Shown here piece by piece: positions 27,656-36,786 of a stretch of 64,000 nucleotides of DNA. How positions within the stretch are numbered: position 1 is the first letter of the stretch; each line of letters opens with the position of its first letter. Below the pieces are notes generated by a model. The model made no database searches. It had not been told where the DNA came from and saw only the letters and a program-made list of their open reading frames with translations. Source of the DNA: Cohaesibacter sp. (lineage in GTDB: Bacteria; Pseudomonadota; Alphaproteobacteria; Rhizobiales; Cohaesibacteraceae); assembly GCA_025210795.1 (NCBI GenBank), contig JAOAQZ010000038.1, positions 1 to 64,000 on the forward strand, written 5' to 3'. The translations under genes and the position numbers were made by a program.

Positions 27656-28183
27656 GTGCCTAATGCGATAACATCCTTTGTCAGAGCCGTGAATGTGATG
27701 AACCGCTATGTCGGCACCATCGCCATGTATCTGATTTTTGTTATGATGGGGATCCTGCTCTATTCCTCCATCTCAAAGACATTTTTCACCCCCTCGATCT
27801 GGACGCTGGAAATGGCCCAGTTCGTGATGGTGGCCTATTATCTTTTGGGTGGCGGCTATTCCATGCAGCTTGATGCCCATGTGCGCATGGATCTGTTCTA
27901 TGGCAGCTGGTCCCCCAAAACACGCACCATGATCGACGCCATCACCGTGCTTTTGCTGATTTTCTATCTCGTCATGCTGCTCTATGGGGGAATTTCCTCA
28001 ACCCAATATGCCCTCAAATATGGCGAGGAAAGCTATTCGGCCTGGGCCCCGAAAATGGCCCCCATTAAAATTATCATGTGCATCGGTATCTTCCTGATGC
28101 TTCTGCAAGCCATTGCCGCTTTCTTTTGTGATCTGGCCCGAACCAGAGGCGTGGATTTGCTGACTGGGGAGGATATCGGATGA
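27656..28183 (+). CDS. TRAP transporter small membrane subunit (DctQ type)
   Basis: This 175-residue protein has four predicted membrane segments and the DctQ-type core (LEMAQFVMVAYYLLGGGYSMQLDAHVRMDLFY). A GTG start is preceded by GGGGAG. With the next gene it forms the secondary, sodium-driven part of a TRAP uptake system in the inner membrane. The stop overlaps the start of dctM by four bases (ATGA), so the two are translationally coupled. Confidence 0.92.
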   Translation: MPNAITSFVRAVNVMNRYVGTIAMYLIFVMMGILLYSSISKTFFTPSIWTLEMAQFVMVAYYLLGGGYSMQLDAHVRMDLFYGSWSPKTRTMIDAITVLLLIFYLVMLLYGGISSTQYALKYGEESYSAWAPKMAPIKIIMCIGIFLMLLQAIAAFFCDLARTRGVDLLTGEDIG

Positions 28184-29502
28184 GCTATGAAATGATTGCC
28201 CTTTTGATGTTCAGCACCATGATGGTCATGCTGCTGACAGGCCAGCGTGTCTTCGGAGCCATTGGATTTGTGGCCGTTGCCGCCGCCCTCCTTTTGTGGG
28301 GTGATGGCGGGTCCGAGATGGCCTTCTCCGCTTCCATGAAGCTGATGAAATGGTATCCGCTGCTCACCTTGCCGCTCTTTATCTTCATGGGCTATATGCT
28401 GTCCGAGTCCGGCATCGCAGAAGATCTTTACAAGATGTTCCATGTCTGGATGGGACCAATGCCGGGCGGCCTTGCCGTTGGCACCATCGGCCTGATGGTC
28501 ATAATCTCCGCCATGAATGGCCTTTCCGTTGCTGGCATGGCAATCGGGGCCACCATCGCTTTACCGGAATTGCTGCGCCGCGGCTATGACAAAATCATGG
28601 TCACAGGGGTCATTCAGGCAGGCTCCTCACTTGGCATTCTGGTGCCGCCGTCCGTTGTTCTGGTTCTCTATGGCATGATTGCCCGCCAGCCGGTCGGCAA
28701 ATTGTGGCTTGGCGGCGTCTTTCCCGGCCTGATCCTTGCAGCCATGTTCATTGCCTATATCGTCATTCGCTGCAAAATGCAGCCTGAACTGGGTCCGGCC
28801 CTGCCAAAGGAAGACCGCGACATTCCCATGAGCGAAAAGCTCAAGCTGTTGCGCGCAGGCATTATCCCGCTCATCATCTTCTTTTTGATGACCGGCCTGT
28901 TTTTGATGGGCATCACGTCCCTTGTCGAAAGCTCGGCCGTGGGCGCGGCCTCCGCTATGGGTGCGGCCGCCATCAAGGGCCTTTTGAACAAGCAGTTGAT
29001 TGAAGCCACGGTACGCAAGACCCTTGGCATTTCTTGCATGTTCATGTGGATCATCCTCGCCGCCCTCTGCTTTGGCGCCGTCTTTGACGGATTGGGAGCG
29101 GTACGCGCCATCAAAACCCTGTTTGTTGAAGATCTGGGTTTGGGGCCGTGGGAAATTCTCATTCTCATGCAGGTCACTTACATTCTGATGGGCATGTTCC
29201 TTGACGATACCGCCATGCTGGTGATTGTCGCCCCGCTCTTCATCCCGCTTGTTGGCGCTCTTGGATTTGATCTCATCTGGTATGGCGTTCTCTACACCAT
29301 TACCTGCCAGATCGCCTATATGACCCCCCCCTTTGGCTACAACCTGTTTTTGATGCGCGCCATGGCACCTCCGCAAATCTCGCTGATGGATATCTATCGC
29401 TCGGTCATTCCGTTCGTTGCCATCATGGTGCTGGGGCTGGCTCTTGTGACCATCTTCCCCGAGCTAGCCACGTGGCTGCCAGAAAAAGTTTATGCCCGCT
29501 AG
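28180..29502 (+). CDS. TRAP transporter large membrane subunit (DctM type)
   Basis: This 440-residue protein has about 12 hydrophobic segments in the DctM fold. Typical motifs are LPLFIFMGYMLSESGIA, SAMNGLSVAGMAIG, IQAGSSLGILVPPSVVLVLYGM and the C-terminal DDTAMLVIVAPLFIP and TPPFGYNLFLMR. It forms the transport channel driven by ion gradients and accepts substrate from the binding protein encoded next. Its start overlaps the dctQ stop. The substrate cannot be read from this subunit. Confidence 0.95.
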   Translation: MSYEMIALLMFSTMMVMLLTGQRVFGAIGFVAVAAALLLWGDGGSEMAFSASMKLMKWYPLLTLPLFIFMGYMLSESGIAEDLYKMFHVWMGPMPGGLAVGTIGLMVIISAMNGLSVAGMAIGATIALPELLRRGYDKIMVTGVIQAGSSLGILVPPSVVLVLYGMIARQPVGKLWLGGVFPGLILAAMFIAYIVIRCKMQPELGPALPKEDRDIPMSEKLKLLRAGIIPLIIFFLMTGLFLMGITSLVESSAVGAASAMGAAAIKGLLNKQLIEATVRKTLGISCMFMWIILAALCFGAVFDGLGAVRAIKTLFVEDLGLGPWEILILMQVTYILMGMFLDDTAMLVIVAPLFIPLVGALGFDLIWYGVLYTITCQIAYMTPPFGYNLFLMRAMAPPQISLMDIYRSVIPFVAIMVLGLALVTIFPELATWLPEKVYAR

Positions 29503-29511
29503 AGGCATCCT

Positions 29512-29615
29512 GACCCTGCCGGTTCACCTCCGGCAGGGTCCAATATCTCATAACAAGGGGCACAAGCCCCACATCACCGAGGAAATAAAAACAATCCTAC
29601 CTGGCCCAAGGCCAG
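29512..29615 (+). promoter_or_regulatory. Three hairpins between dctM and dctP genes
   Basis: GACCCTGCCGG-N7-CCGGCAGGGTC at 29512-29540 (11 perfect pairs), GGGGC-ACAA-GCCCC at 29557-29570, and CTGGCC-CAA-GGCCAG at 29601-29615 followed by CTTTT just before the dctP ribosome-binding site. Such stem-loops commonly stabilise or attenuate segments so that the binding protein is made in excess. Confidence 0.6.
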
Positions 29616-29634
29616 CTTTTCAGAGGAGAAAGAC

Positions 29635-30687
29635 ATGACCAACAGACGCGAGTTTCTTAAAAAAGCCGGTATGGTCACGGCTGCAGCTGGTGCTTCATCA
29701 CTGGCTGCTCCCGCCGTTCATGCCGCGGGCAAACCCATCAAATGGCGCCTTCAGACCTATGCCGGAGCAGCCCTTGCCGAGCATGTGATCAAGCCATCCA
29801 TCGATGCCTTTAACAAAGCTGCAAATGGCGAGATGGAAATCGAGCTTTACTTTGCCGACCAATTGGTCCCAACCGGCGAATTATTCCGCGCCATGCAGCG
29901 CGGCACCATTGATGCTGTTCAATCTGATGATGATTCCATTGCAGCACCGGTCGATGTCTCGGTCTTTGGCGGCTATTTCCCGTTTGCTTCCCGCTACAGC
30001 CTTGATGTCCCTGCCCTCTTCAATCATTGGGGCCTGAAAGAAATCTGGCAGGAAGCCTATGATGAAGTCGAAGGTGTAACCTGGCTGTCTGCTGGCGCCT
30101 GGGATCCTTGCCATTTTGCAACAAAAGATCCGATCAACAGCCTTGCAGACCTTAAGGGAAAGCGCGTCTTTACCTTCCCCACCGCGGGTAAATTCCTCTC
30201 CCGCTTTGGTGTTGTCCCCGTCACCCTGCCATGGGAAGACATTGAAGTTGCCATGCAAACCGGCGAACTTGACGGCATTGCATGGTCCGGTATTACCGAG
30301 GATTACACCGTCGGCTGGGCTGATGTAACCAACTACTTCCTCACCAATAATATCTCCGGGGCATGGGCTGGCTCTTACTTTGCCAATTCCGAGCGCTGGA
30401 ACGAGCTGCCGGAGCATCTGAAAACCCTGTTCAATCTGTGCATGGACAGCTCCCACTATTATCGCCAGCATTGGTACTGGGCCGGTGAAGCAAAACTGCG
30501 CACCCAAGGCACCAAAATGAAGCTCACATCCATTCCCGATGAAGAATGGGCAACTGTGGAGGCCGAAGCGCAGAAATTCTGGGATGAGATCGCAGCAAAG
30601 TCCGATCGAAATGCCCGCGTGGTCAAGATTCTCAAAGACTATAACGCATCCATGGAAAAAGCTGGTCGCCCTTATCGCTATAGCTGA
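29635..30687 (+). CDS. TRAP transporter substrate-binding protein (DctP type), Tat-exported
   Basis: This 350-residue periplasmic binding protein has a twin-arginine signal (NRREFLKKAG at residues 2-11, then an Ala-rich h-region ending VHA). The mature protein has the DctP fold features: ADQLVPTGELFRAMQRGTIDA and the hinge/ligand region around LKGKRVFTFPTAGKF and GELDGIAWSGITEDY. The conserved Arg that often pairs with carboxylate ligands lies in the LADLKGKRV region, but ligand type is not certain. GAGGAG stands upstream. It is the last of the three TRAP genes, behind a set of hairpins that could raise its expression. Confidence 0.94.
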   Translation: MTNRREFLKKAGMVTAAAGASSLAAPAVHAAGKPIKWRLQTYAGAALAEHVIKPSIDAFNKAANGEMEIELYFADQLVPTGELFRAMQRGTIDAVQSDDDSIAAPVDVSVFGGYFPFASRYSLDVPALFNHWGLKEIWQEAYDEVEGVTWLSAGAWDPCHFATKDPINSLADLKGKRVFTFPTAGKFLSRFGVVPVTLPWEDIEVAMQTGELDGIAWSGITEDYTVGWADVTNYFLTNNISGAWAGSYFANSERWNELPEHLKTLFNLCMDSSHYYRQHWYWAGEAKLRTQGTKMKLTSIPDEEWATVEAEAQKFWDEIAAKSDRNARVVKILKDYNASMEKAGRPYRYS

Positions 30688-30803
30688 TAGGCTCAAGCCC
30701 ATATCCTACAAAACCACCCTCGGCAATCATCTCCTTTGCCGGGGGTAACAATACAAATATGACGATCACACTATGCATCCATGACCTGACGGAGAATCCA
30801 TTC

Positions 30804-32174
30804 ATGCCCGGCACCCTGTCATTTGATCAGCTCAAAGCCCTCACCGAAAGTGGCGAGATTGATACCGTACTGGCCTGTCAGGTTGACATGCAAGGCCGCC
30901 TGATGGGCAAGCGCTTCCATGCCAGCTATTTCTGCAAAAGCGCCTATATCGAGACCCATAGCTGCAACTATCTGCTGGCCACCGACATGGAAATGGAAAC
31001 GGTTGAGGGTTACAAATCAACAAGTTGGGAATCTGGCTATGGCGACTATGTCATGAAGCCCGATCTTGACACCATCCGCCTTGTGCCTTGGCTTGAGAAA
31101 ACCGCCTTCATCATGTGTGATGTGCTGGATCATGCCACCCACAAGCCGGTTCCCCATTCGCCGCGCGCTGTGCTGCAAAAACAGATCGCCCGACTTGAAG
31201 CCATGGGCATGACCGCCTTTATGGCGACCGAGCTTGAATTCTTCCTCTTTGAGCAGAGCTTTGAAGAAGCCCATGAGAGCAGCTATCACGGCCTTAAAAC
31301 CTGGGGCAAATATAACGAGGATTACCATATCTTCCAGACCACCAAGGAAGAGAGCGTCATGCGCGCCATCCGCAACGGGCTGCATGATGCAGGCATCGAG
31401 GTGGAATGCTCAAAAGGCGAAGCCAGCGCAGGACAGGAAGAAATCAATGTCAAATATTCTGATGCGCTGACCACCGGCGACAGCCATGCGTTTGTAAAAA
31501 ATGCCTGCAAGGAAATTGCTTGGGCGCAAGGCCGCGCCCTTACCTTCCTTGCCAAATGGGACAGCAAAGCCGCAGGGTCCTCCTCCCATGTGCATCAATC
31601 CCTGTGGTCAGCCGATGGCAAAACCCCGCTCTTCTATGACGAGAGCCGCCGGTATGGCATGTCCGAGCTGATGGAAAATTATGTGGCAGGCCTGCTGCAT
31701 AACGCCTCTGACATCACCTATTTCCTTGCTCCTTACATCAATTCTTACAAGCGTTTTGCCGAGGGCACCTTTGCACCGACCAAAGCCATTTGGTCCAAGG
31801 ATAATCGCACCGCAGGATATCGCATTTGCGGCGATCACACCAAAGCGGTGCGCGTTGAATGCCGCGTCGGCGGCTCGGATCTTAACCCCTATCTTGCCAT
31901 GGCCGCCCTACTGGCTGCTGGCATTGATGGCATAGAAAACAAACTCAAGCTTGAGCCTGAATTCTCCGGCGATGCCTATGCAGCACAGGATGCCCGCTCC
32001 ATTCCGTCCACCTTGCGCGCAGCAACCAGCGTGCTGGATGGATCAGCCATGCTGCGCGCTGCCATGGGCGATGATGTCATCGACCATTATGTGCGCTGCG
32101 CCTCTTGGGAGCAGGAAATTTTTGACAAACAGGTCACCGATTGGGAAGTCGCACGCGGCTTTGAACGGGCCTGA
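30804..32174 (+). CDS. Glutamine-synthetase-family ligase (probable gamma-glutamyl-amine synthetase)
   Basis: This 456-residue enzyme has the GS catalytic fold: ELEFFLF carries the first metal-binding Glu pair, EASAGQEEIN the second, SSSHVHQSLW the His ligand, and VECRVGGSDLNPYLA the C-terminal Glu/Arg. It lacks the adenylylation Tyr region of GlnA and resembles PuuA/GlnT-type enzymes that join glutamate to amines in place of ammonia. The ATG at 30804 has GGAG nine bases upstream; an ATG 15 codons earlier has only a distant purine tract. The neighbours (alcohol and aldehyde dehydrogenases and an amidohydrolase) fit glutamylation of an amino alcohol such as ethanolamine; the actual amine is unknown. 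Confidence 0.86.
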   Translation: MPGTLSFDQLKALTESGEIDTVLACQVDMQGRLMGKRFHASYFCKSAYIETHSCNYLLATDMEMETVEGYKSTSWESGYGDYVMKPDLDTIRLVPWLEKTAFIMCDVLDHATHKPVPHSPRAVLQKQIARLEAMGMTAFMATELEFFLFEQSFEEAHESSYHGLKTWGKYNEDYHIFQTTKEESVMRAIRNGLHDAGIEVECSKGEASAGQEEINVKYSDALTTGDSHAFVKNACKEIAWAQGRALTFLAKWDSKAAGSSSHVHQSLWSADGKTPLFYDESRRYGMSELMENYVAGLLHNASDITYFLAPYINSYKRFAEGTFAPTKAIWSKDNRTAGYRICGDHTKAVRVECRVGGSDLNPYLAMAALLAAGIDGIENKLKLEPEFSGDAYAAQDARSIPSTLRAATSVLDGSAMLRAAMGDDVIDHYVRCASWEQEIFDKQVTDWEVARGFERA

Positions 32175-32209
32175 TAAACCAGGCAAAAGCCTGAACTGAA
32201 AACCCGCAA

Positions 32210-33607
32210 ATGATGAGCCAAATCATGAGCAAAATTCTACAATGCATCTCCCCGATTGACGGGAGCATCTTTGCAGAGCGGCAAGTCCTTAATATCGATG
32301 CCGCAAATGCCGCTGTCGGCACCTTGACCAAGGCCCAGAAGGCTTGGGCTGCCCGTCCACTGAAGGAACGGATCGATCTGGTCATGGCCGGTGTCGCCAA
32401 AGTCGGCGAGTTAAATGATGAAATCGTCCCCGAACTTGCCAAAATGATGGGCCGTCCGGTCCGTTATGGCGGCGAATTTGGCGGCTTTAACGAGCGCGCC
32501 TCCCACATGGCCGCAATCGCAGAAGAAAGCCTCAAGCCGATCATTGTGGAAGAGAGCGACAAATTCGAACGCCGCATCTTAAAAGAGCCCCACGGCGTGG
32601 TGCTGGTCATTGCTCCATGGAATTATCCCTTCATGACCGCCATCAACACCGTGGCCCCGGCCCTTATTGCCGGCAACAGTGTGATGCTCAAACATTCCAC
32701 CCAGACCATTTTGGTAGGGGAACGGATGGCAGATGCCTTCCATGCAGCAGGCGTGCCACAAGATGTCTTCCAAAATGTGTTTCTTGATCATGACACCACA
32801 TCCAGCCTGATTGCGGCCAAAAGCTTTGGCTTTGTTAATTTCACCGGCTCTGTGGGTGGCGGCAAGGCGATTGAAACCGCAGCTGCAGGCACCTTTACCG
32901 GTGTCGGGCTGGAACTGGGGGGAAAAGATCCCGGCTATGTCATGGACGACGCAGATGTGGATGCCGCCGTTGATACCCTCATTGACGGGGCCATGTTCAA
33001 TTCCGGCCAGTGTTGCTGCGGCATCGAGCGTATTTATGTTCATGAAAGCAAGTTTGACGAATTTGTCGAAAAGGCCGTCAAAATCGTCTCCGGCTATAAG
33101 CTCGGAAACCCGCTTGATGAAGAGACCACCATGGGCCCCATGGCGCATAAACGCTTTGCCGATGAAGTCCGCAGCCAAACCAGCGAAGCCATTGAAGCTG
33201 GCGCAAAAGCCCTCATTGATCCAGCTCTCTTCCCTCAAGATGATGGCGGGGCCTATCTCATGCCGCAAATCCTTGTCGATGTGACTCATGATATGCGGGT
33301 GATGCACGACGAAAGCTTTGGCCCTGTTGTTGGCATCATGAAAGTGAAAAGTGACGATGAAGCCATCACCTTGATGAATGACAGCGAATTTGGCCTGACC
33401 GCTTCCCTGTGGACGCAAGATCCGGAACGCGCGGCCAATATCGGCGCGCAAATCGAGACCGGCACCATTTTCATGAACCGGGCAGACTATCTTGACCCCG
33501 GTCTGTGCTGGACCGGCTGCAAAAATACCGGACGCGGCGGCGCTCTTTCCGTCATCGGTTATCAGAACCTGACCCGTCCAAAATCCTATCACCTAAAGAC
33601 GGCATAA
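32210..33607 (+). CDS. Aldehyde dehydrogenase family protein
   Basis: This 465-residue NAD(P)-dependent enzyme oxidises an aldehyde to the acid. PWNYPF (oxyanion Asn), the catalytic Glu in LELGGKDP and the catalytic Cys in NSGQCCCG are all present, and the Rossmann motif is FTGSVGGGK. It starts 35 bases after the glutamine-synthetase-family gene; an in-frame ATG five codons later is an alternative start and neither has a clear ribosome-binding site. In the operon it would act on the aldehyde made by the next gene's alcohol dehydrogenase, possibly while gamma-glutamylated. Confidence 0.92.
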   Translation: MMSQIMSKILQCISPIDGSIFAERQVLNIDAANAAVGTLTKAQKAWAARPLKERIDLVMAGVAKVGELNDEIVPELAKMMGRPVRYGGEFGGFNERASHMAAIAEESLKPIIVEESDKFERRILKEPHGVVLVIAPWNYPFMTAINTVAPALIAGNSVMLKHSTQTILVGERMADAFHAAGVPQDVFQNVFLDHDTTSSLIAAKSFGFVNFTGSVGGGKAIETAAAGTFTGVGLELGGKDPGYVMDDADVDAAVDTLIDGAMFNSGQCCCGIERIYVHESKFDEFVEKAVKIVSGYKLGNPLDEETTMGPMAHKRFADEVRSQTSEAIEAGAKALIDPALFPQDDGGAYLMPQILVDVTHDMRVMHDESFGPVVGIMKVKSDDEAITLMNDSEFGLTASLWTQDPERAANIGAQIETGTIFMNRADYLDPGLCWTGCKNTGRGGALSVIGYQNLTRPKSYHLKTA

Positions 33608-33611
33608 CTCC

Positions 33612-34757
33612 ATGACGCTTGTTGCTAACTGGGGCTACCCCACTCCGATCCGCTTTGGCGCTGGCCGTATCAAGGAAATTGGCGAAGCCTGCCAAGCTGC
33701 TGGCATGAAAAAGCCACTGCTTGTCACCGACAGGGGCCTTGCCAATCTGCCCATTACCCTTTCCACCCTTGATCTGATGGAAGAGGCAGGTCTGGGGCGT
33801 GGCATCTTTGCCGATGTCGACCCCAACCCAACCGAGAAAAATCTTGAAGCGGGCGTCAAGGTCTTCCGCGAAGGCAATCATGATGGCGTCATCGCCTTTG
33901 GTGGCGGCTCCGGCCTTGATCTTGCCAAGCTCATCGCTTTTCAGGCCGATCAAACCCGCCCGATCTGGGATTTTGAAGATATCGGCGACTGGTGGACCCG
34001 CGCTGACGCGGACGCCATCTATCCAAATATCGCTATCCCGACCACTGCGGGCACAGGCTCGGAGGTGGGCCGCGCAGGCGTTCTGACCAATTCTGAAAGC
34101 CATGTGAAGAAAATCATCTTCCATCCAAAGATGCTGCCAAGCATCGTGATCTGTGATCCTGAGCTGACCACTGGCATGCCGCAAATGATCACCGTCGGCA
34201 CTGGCATGGATGCTTTCATCCATTCGCTGGAGGCCTACAGCTCCCCCCATTACCATCCCATGAGCCAGGGCATCGCCCTTGAAGGGATGCGCCTTGCCTG
34301 GGAGAACCTGCCAAAAGTCGCCAAAGACCCCAACGACATCGAAGCCCGCGGCCATATGATGGCCTCCGCCGCCATGGGTGCAACAGCCTTTCAAAAAGGC
34401 TTGGGCGCTATGCATGCCCTGTCTCACCCGATTGGCGCAGTTTTCAACACCCATCACGGCATGACCAATGCCATTGTCATGCCCGCCGTGCTCAAATTCA
34501 ACCGCCCCGCCATTGAAGAGCGGATCGATGCCCTTGCCCGCTATCTTGATATTGAAGGCGGCTTTGATGGCTTCTTTGCAGCTTTGATGAAATTGAGCGA
34601 AGAGCTGGGTGTGCCCAAAAAACTTTCAGAAATCGGCGTGACTGCAGACCGCATCCCCGATCTTGCTGCCATGGCGATTGAGGATCCTAGCTGTGGCGGC
34701 AATCCGCTGCCGCTCACGCTTGAAGCGGCGACAAAGCTTCTTGAAGAGAGCATCTAG
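33612..34757 (+). CDS. Iron-containing alcohol dehydrogenase
   Basis: This 381-residue group III dehydrogenase has the NAD motif GGGSGLDLAKL, the PTTAGTGSEVGRAGVLT block and the metal site spread over GTGMDAFIHSLEAY, HALSHPIGA and NTHHGMTNA (Asp and three His). It begins four bases after the aldehyde dehydrogenase stop, a tight operon end. Family members include gamma-hydroxybutyrate and propanediol/ethanolamine-type dehydrogenases; here an amino alcohol or its glutamyl derivative is the likely substrate (inference). Confidence 0.92.
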   Translation: MTLVANWGYPTPIRFGAGRIKEIGEACQAAGMKKPLLVTDRGLANLPITLSTLDLMEEAGLGRGIFADVDPNPTEKNLEAGVKVFREGNHDGVIAFGGGSGLDLAKLIAFQADQTRPIWDFEDIGDWWTRADADAIYPNIAIPTTAGTGSEVGRAGVLTNSESHVKKIIFHPKMLPSIVICDPELTTGMPQMITVGTGMDAFIHSLEAYSSPHYHPMSQGIALEGMRLAWENLPKVAKDPNDIEARGHMMASAAMGATAFQKGLGAMHALSHPIGAVFNTHHGMTNAIVMPAVLKFNRPAIEERIDALARYLDIEGGFDGFFAALMKLSEELGVPKKLSEIGVTADRIPDLAAMAIEDPSCGGNPLPLTLEAATKLLEESI

Positions 34758-34882
34758 TGCCCATTTGCGATCAGCCCCATAAATCGCAAGAAAGAAAAAA
34801 GGCACACAAAGAAAGGCCTCGTCATGGAGCATTATCATCTCAATGACGAAGCCTTGATCCCCACATTTGGGATGCTCCTTAA

Positions 34883-34920
34883 GAGAAAGGCGACAAATCC
34901 CTGATTTGTCGCCTTTCTTT
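34883..34920. terminator. Bidirectional terminator
   Basis: AGAAAGGCGACAAATC-CCT-GATTTGTCGCCTTTCT followed by TTATT, between the alcohol dehydrogenase gene (+) and the chemoreceptor gene (-). Confidence 0.93.
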
Positions 34921-34939
34921 ATTCACAATCAAAGTCTTA

Positions 34940-36433
34940 TTAGGAGGGACGATAGCCCATCCGCAAGCCGCCCCAATGGCGGCCGCGCACGTAAATAGGC
35001 GCAGACAAATCTTTCATCAAAACGAAATTGCCTCCCCCCATGTCTCTTCGGTAAGTTTGCAGCAAGAAGGCTTCGGTATTGCGGCCCGCAGCCAGCCCAA
35101 CCCGATCATCAAAGATGCGGCGGTTACGGCAATTGGCTGCATTCCAGACAGGATCAGAGCCCTGAGGTTTGGAGAAAACCTTGTTATGGGTCGGCAAATA
35201 TCCATTTTTGTCAACAGCCGCCACAAAGGCAATAGCCTCATGCTTGGCAACAATCGGCTCCTGAAAGGCAGGCATCACCCGATCCGTCATCTCGGTAAAC
35301 GACGTCATGACCTGTTCAGGATCTGTATTGGCAATGGGCGTATAAGTGCTATCAAACAGATCCCGCTCAGAAATCCGGCCTGCCATCAACTCATCTTCGA
35401 ACGCTTCCGAAACCTTGAGCGCCAGATCCTGAATGGTTTCGATATAGAAGGTATTTTCTGTCTCCAACCCACCCAACGACGAGGAGGCAACCAAACGGTC
35501 GGTGGTCTTGGCAGCTTTGATCATCCTCACAGAGGCAGAAGCAAGGCCCTTTTGGTTATTTTCAAAAGCAGCATGAACAGAATTGACCTCTCCAACCAGC
35601 TCTCGCAAGGATTGATTATTGGCGGATACGCCATTCTCGATTTCCTGAGACGAAGTGCGAATAGTCTGAAAAGCCGTATCCAAGCCCTGAATCACACCAA
35701 GCATGGAAGAGGTACTCTCCTCAACTTCGGTCATTGAACTGGTTGCTTCACCACTCAGCGAGATGAGCAAGTCCGCTTCCTTATCAAGCTCCGATAAGGT
35801 AGAGCCAATACTCTCTGTTGCCTTGCTTGTCTGAGCTGCGAGCGCCTTTACCTCACTGGCCACAACCGCAAAACCCTTACCCGCTTCACCGGCACGGGCA
35901 GCTTCGATTGTAGCATTAAGCGCCAGCAAGTTTGTCTGGCGAGCAATGGCATCAATAGCCCCGGCCACATCGCGCACACTGCTAAATGCTTCCTGCAAAC
36001 CCTGTAGCTGAGTACTGATACCCGAGACCGCATGCATCAATTCCCCGACCTTGGTATGGGTAATATCGATCATCTCACGACTACGCGATACATCTTGCGA
36101 GGTGGTTTCTGCCACTTCAAAAGAAGCCTCGGCAGCAGCATGGATGCGGTCATTGGAATCCTGAACTTCAGCAGCAGAAATTTTCAGATCGGAAAAAGAC
36201 TTGAAACAGGCATCTGTTTCAGTATTCAGCACTTCAATTTCGCCTGCAACATCGGCCAATTCTTGCCCGAGACCATTTAGATCATTCACAACAGTTCTAA
36301 ACACAGCTTCGTTGATGGGCGAAACCACTGGCGGTTGACTATTCATCGCAGGTTGAGGGCAATCATCCCTCAATTGATCCACTTCGCATGACCCGGAATC
36401 AACCGACAGAGAGCTGTGTTTGAATTTCAGCAT
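34940..36433 (-). CDS. Soluble methyl-accepting chemotaxis protein with C-terminal sensor-like domain
   Basis: This 497-residue protein has no membrane segment. The conserved chemoreceptor hairpin tip ([35 protein letters not shown]) is at about residues 165-200, unusually close to the N terminus, flanked by coiled-coil arms. Residues about 330-497 form a separate globular part with conserved-looking [19 protein letters not shown] and RGRHWGG motifs, likely a sensory (Cache/PAS-like) domain in the cytoplasm. The order signalling-then-sensor is the reverse of most receptors. It should couple to CheA/CheW. It is a single gene sharing a terminator with the upstream operon. Confidence 0.88.
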   Translation of the reverse strand: MLKFKHSSLSVDSGSCEVDQLRDDCPQPAMNSQPPVVSPINEAVFRTVVNDLNGLGQELADVAGEIEVLNTETDACFKSFSDLKISAAEVQDSNDRIHAAAEASFEVAETTSQDVSRSREMIDITHTKVGELMHAVSGISTQLQGLQEAFSSVRDVAGAIDAIARQTNLLALNATIEAARAGEAGKGFAVVASEVKALAAQTSKATESIGSTLSELDKEADLLISLSGEATSSMTEVEESTSSMLGVIQGLDTAFQTIRTSSQEIENGVSANNQSLRELVGEVNSVHAAFENNQKGLASASVRMIKAAKTTDRLVASSSLGGLETENTFYIETIQDLALKVSEAFEDELMAGRISERDLFDSTYTPIANTDPEQVMTSFTEMTDRVMPAFQEPIVAKHEAIAFVAAVDKNGYLPTHNKVFSKPQGSDPVWNAANCRNRRIFDDRVGLAAGRNTEAFLLQTYRRDMGGGNFVLMKDLSAPIYVRGRHWGGLRMGYRPS

Positions 36434-36750
36434 TACATTTTCCCAACTGCAAATCTCAAGAGCACATCTAAGAGCATTGTTATAGTGAGATTACAGTGCC
36501 GGTTTATTCTTAACAAAAGACCAAAATCTAGTGATTATTGAATAAGTCAAACCATTCCAGTCAAATTATTAATGACAAACTTGCATTCATCTGCACAATC
36601 TTATGACTATTAATGAATAGAAGCACATATTATTGACCAAATAGTCAAAGATATTTTATTTCATCTTTCTGCAAATAAAATCTGGCAGCTAACGATCAAG
36701 CTGGCTCCCCTATCGAAAAATCTTGACATAATCACCAAGTCCGCATACAC
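36434..36750. other. AT-rich intergenic region between the chemoreceptor gene and znuA
   Basis: No gene. It holds the chemoreceptor promoter (minus) and the znuA -35-like TTGACA at 36723-36728. Several AGTCAAA words and an inverted repeat TTGAC-N6-GTCAA (36633-36648) occur here without an assigned role. Confidence 0.4.
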
Positions 36751-36773
36751 GATATGTTATAACATAACATATC
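36751..36773 (+). promoter_or_regulatory. Zur-like operator upstream of znuA
   Basis: Perfect palindrome GATATGTTAT-AAC-ATAACATATC ending 13 bases before the znuA start. Its core TGTTATA..ATAACA has the form of zinc-uptake regulator (Zur) sites, and its position would block znuA transcription when zinc is plentiful. Confidence 0.8.
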
Positions 36774-36786
36774 TGGAATTCTTCTT

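Noticed and set aside
32579..33592. 337-codon minus-strand frame antisense to the aldehyde dehydrogenase
   Set aside because: The aldehyde dehydrogenase shows intact catalytic residues; the antisense frame has no family features.
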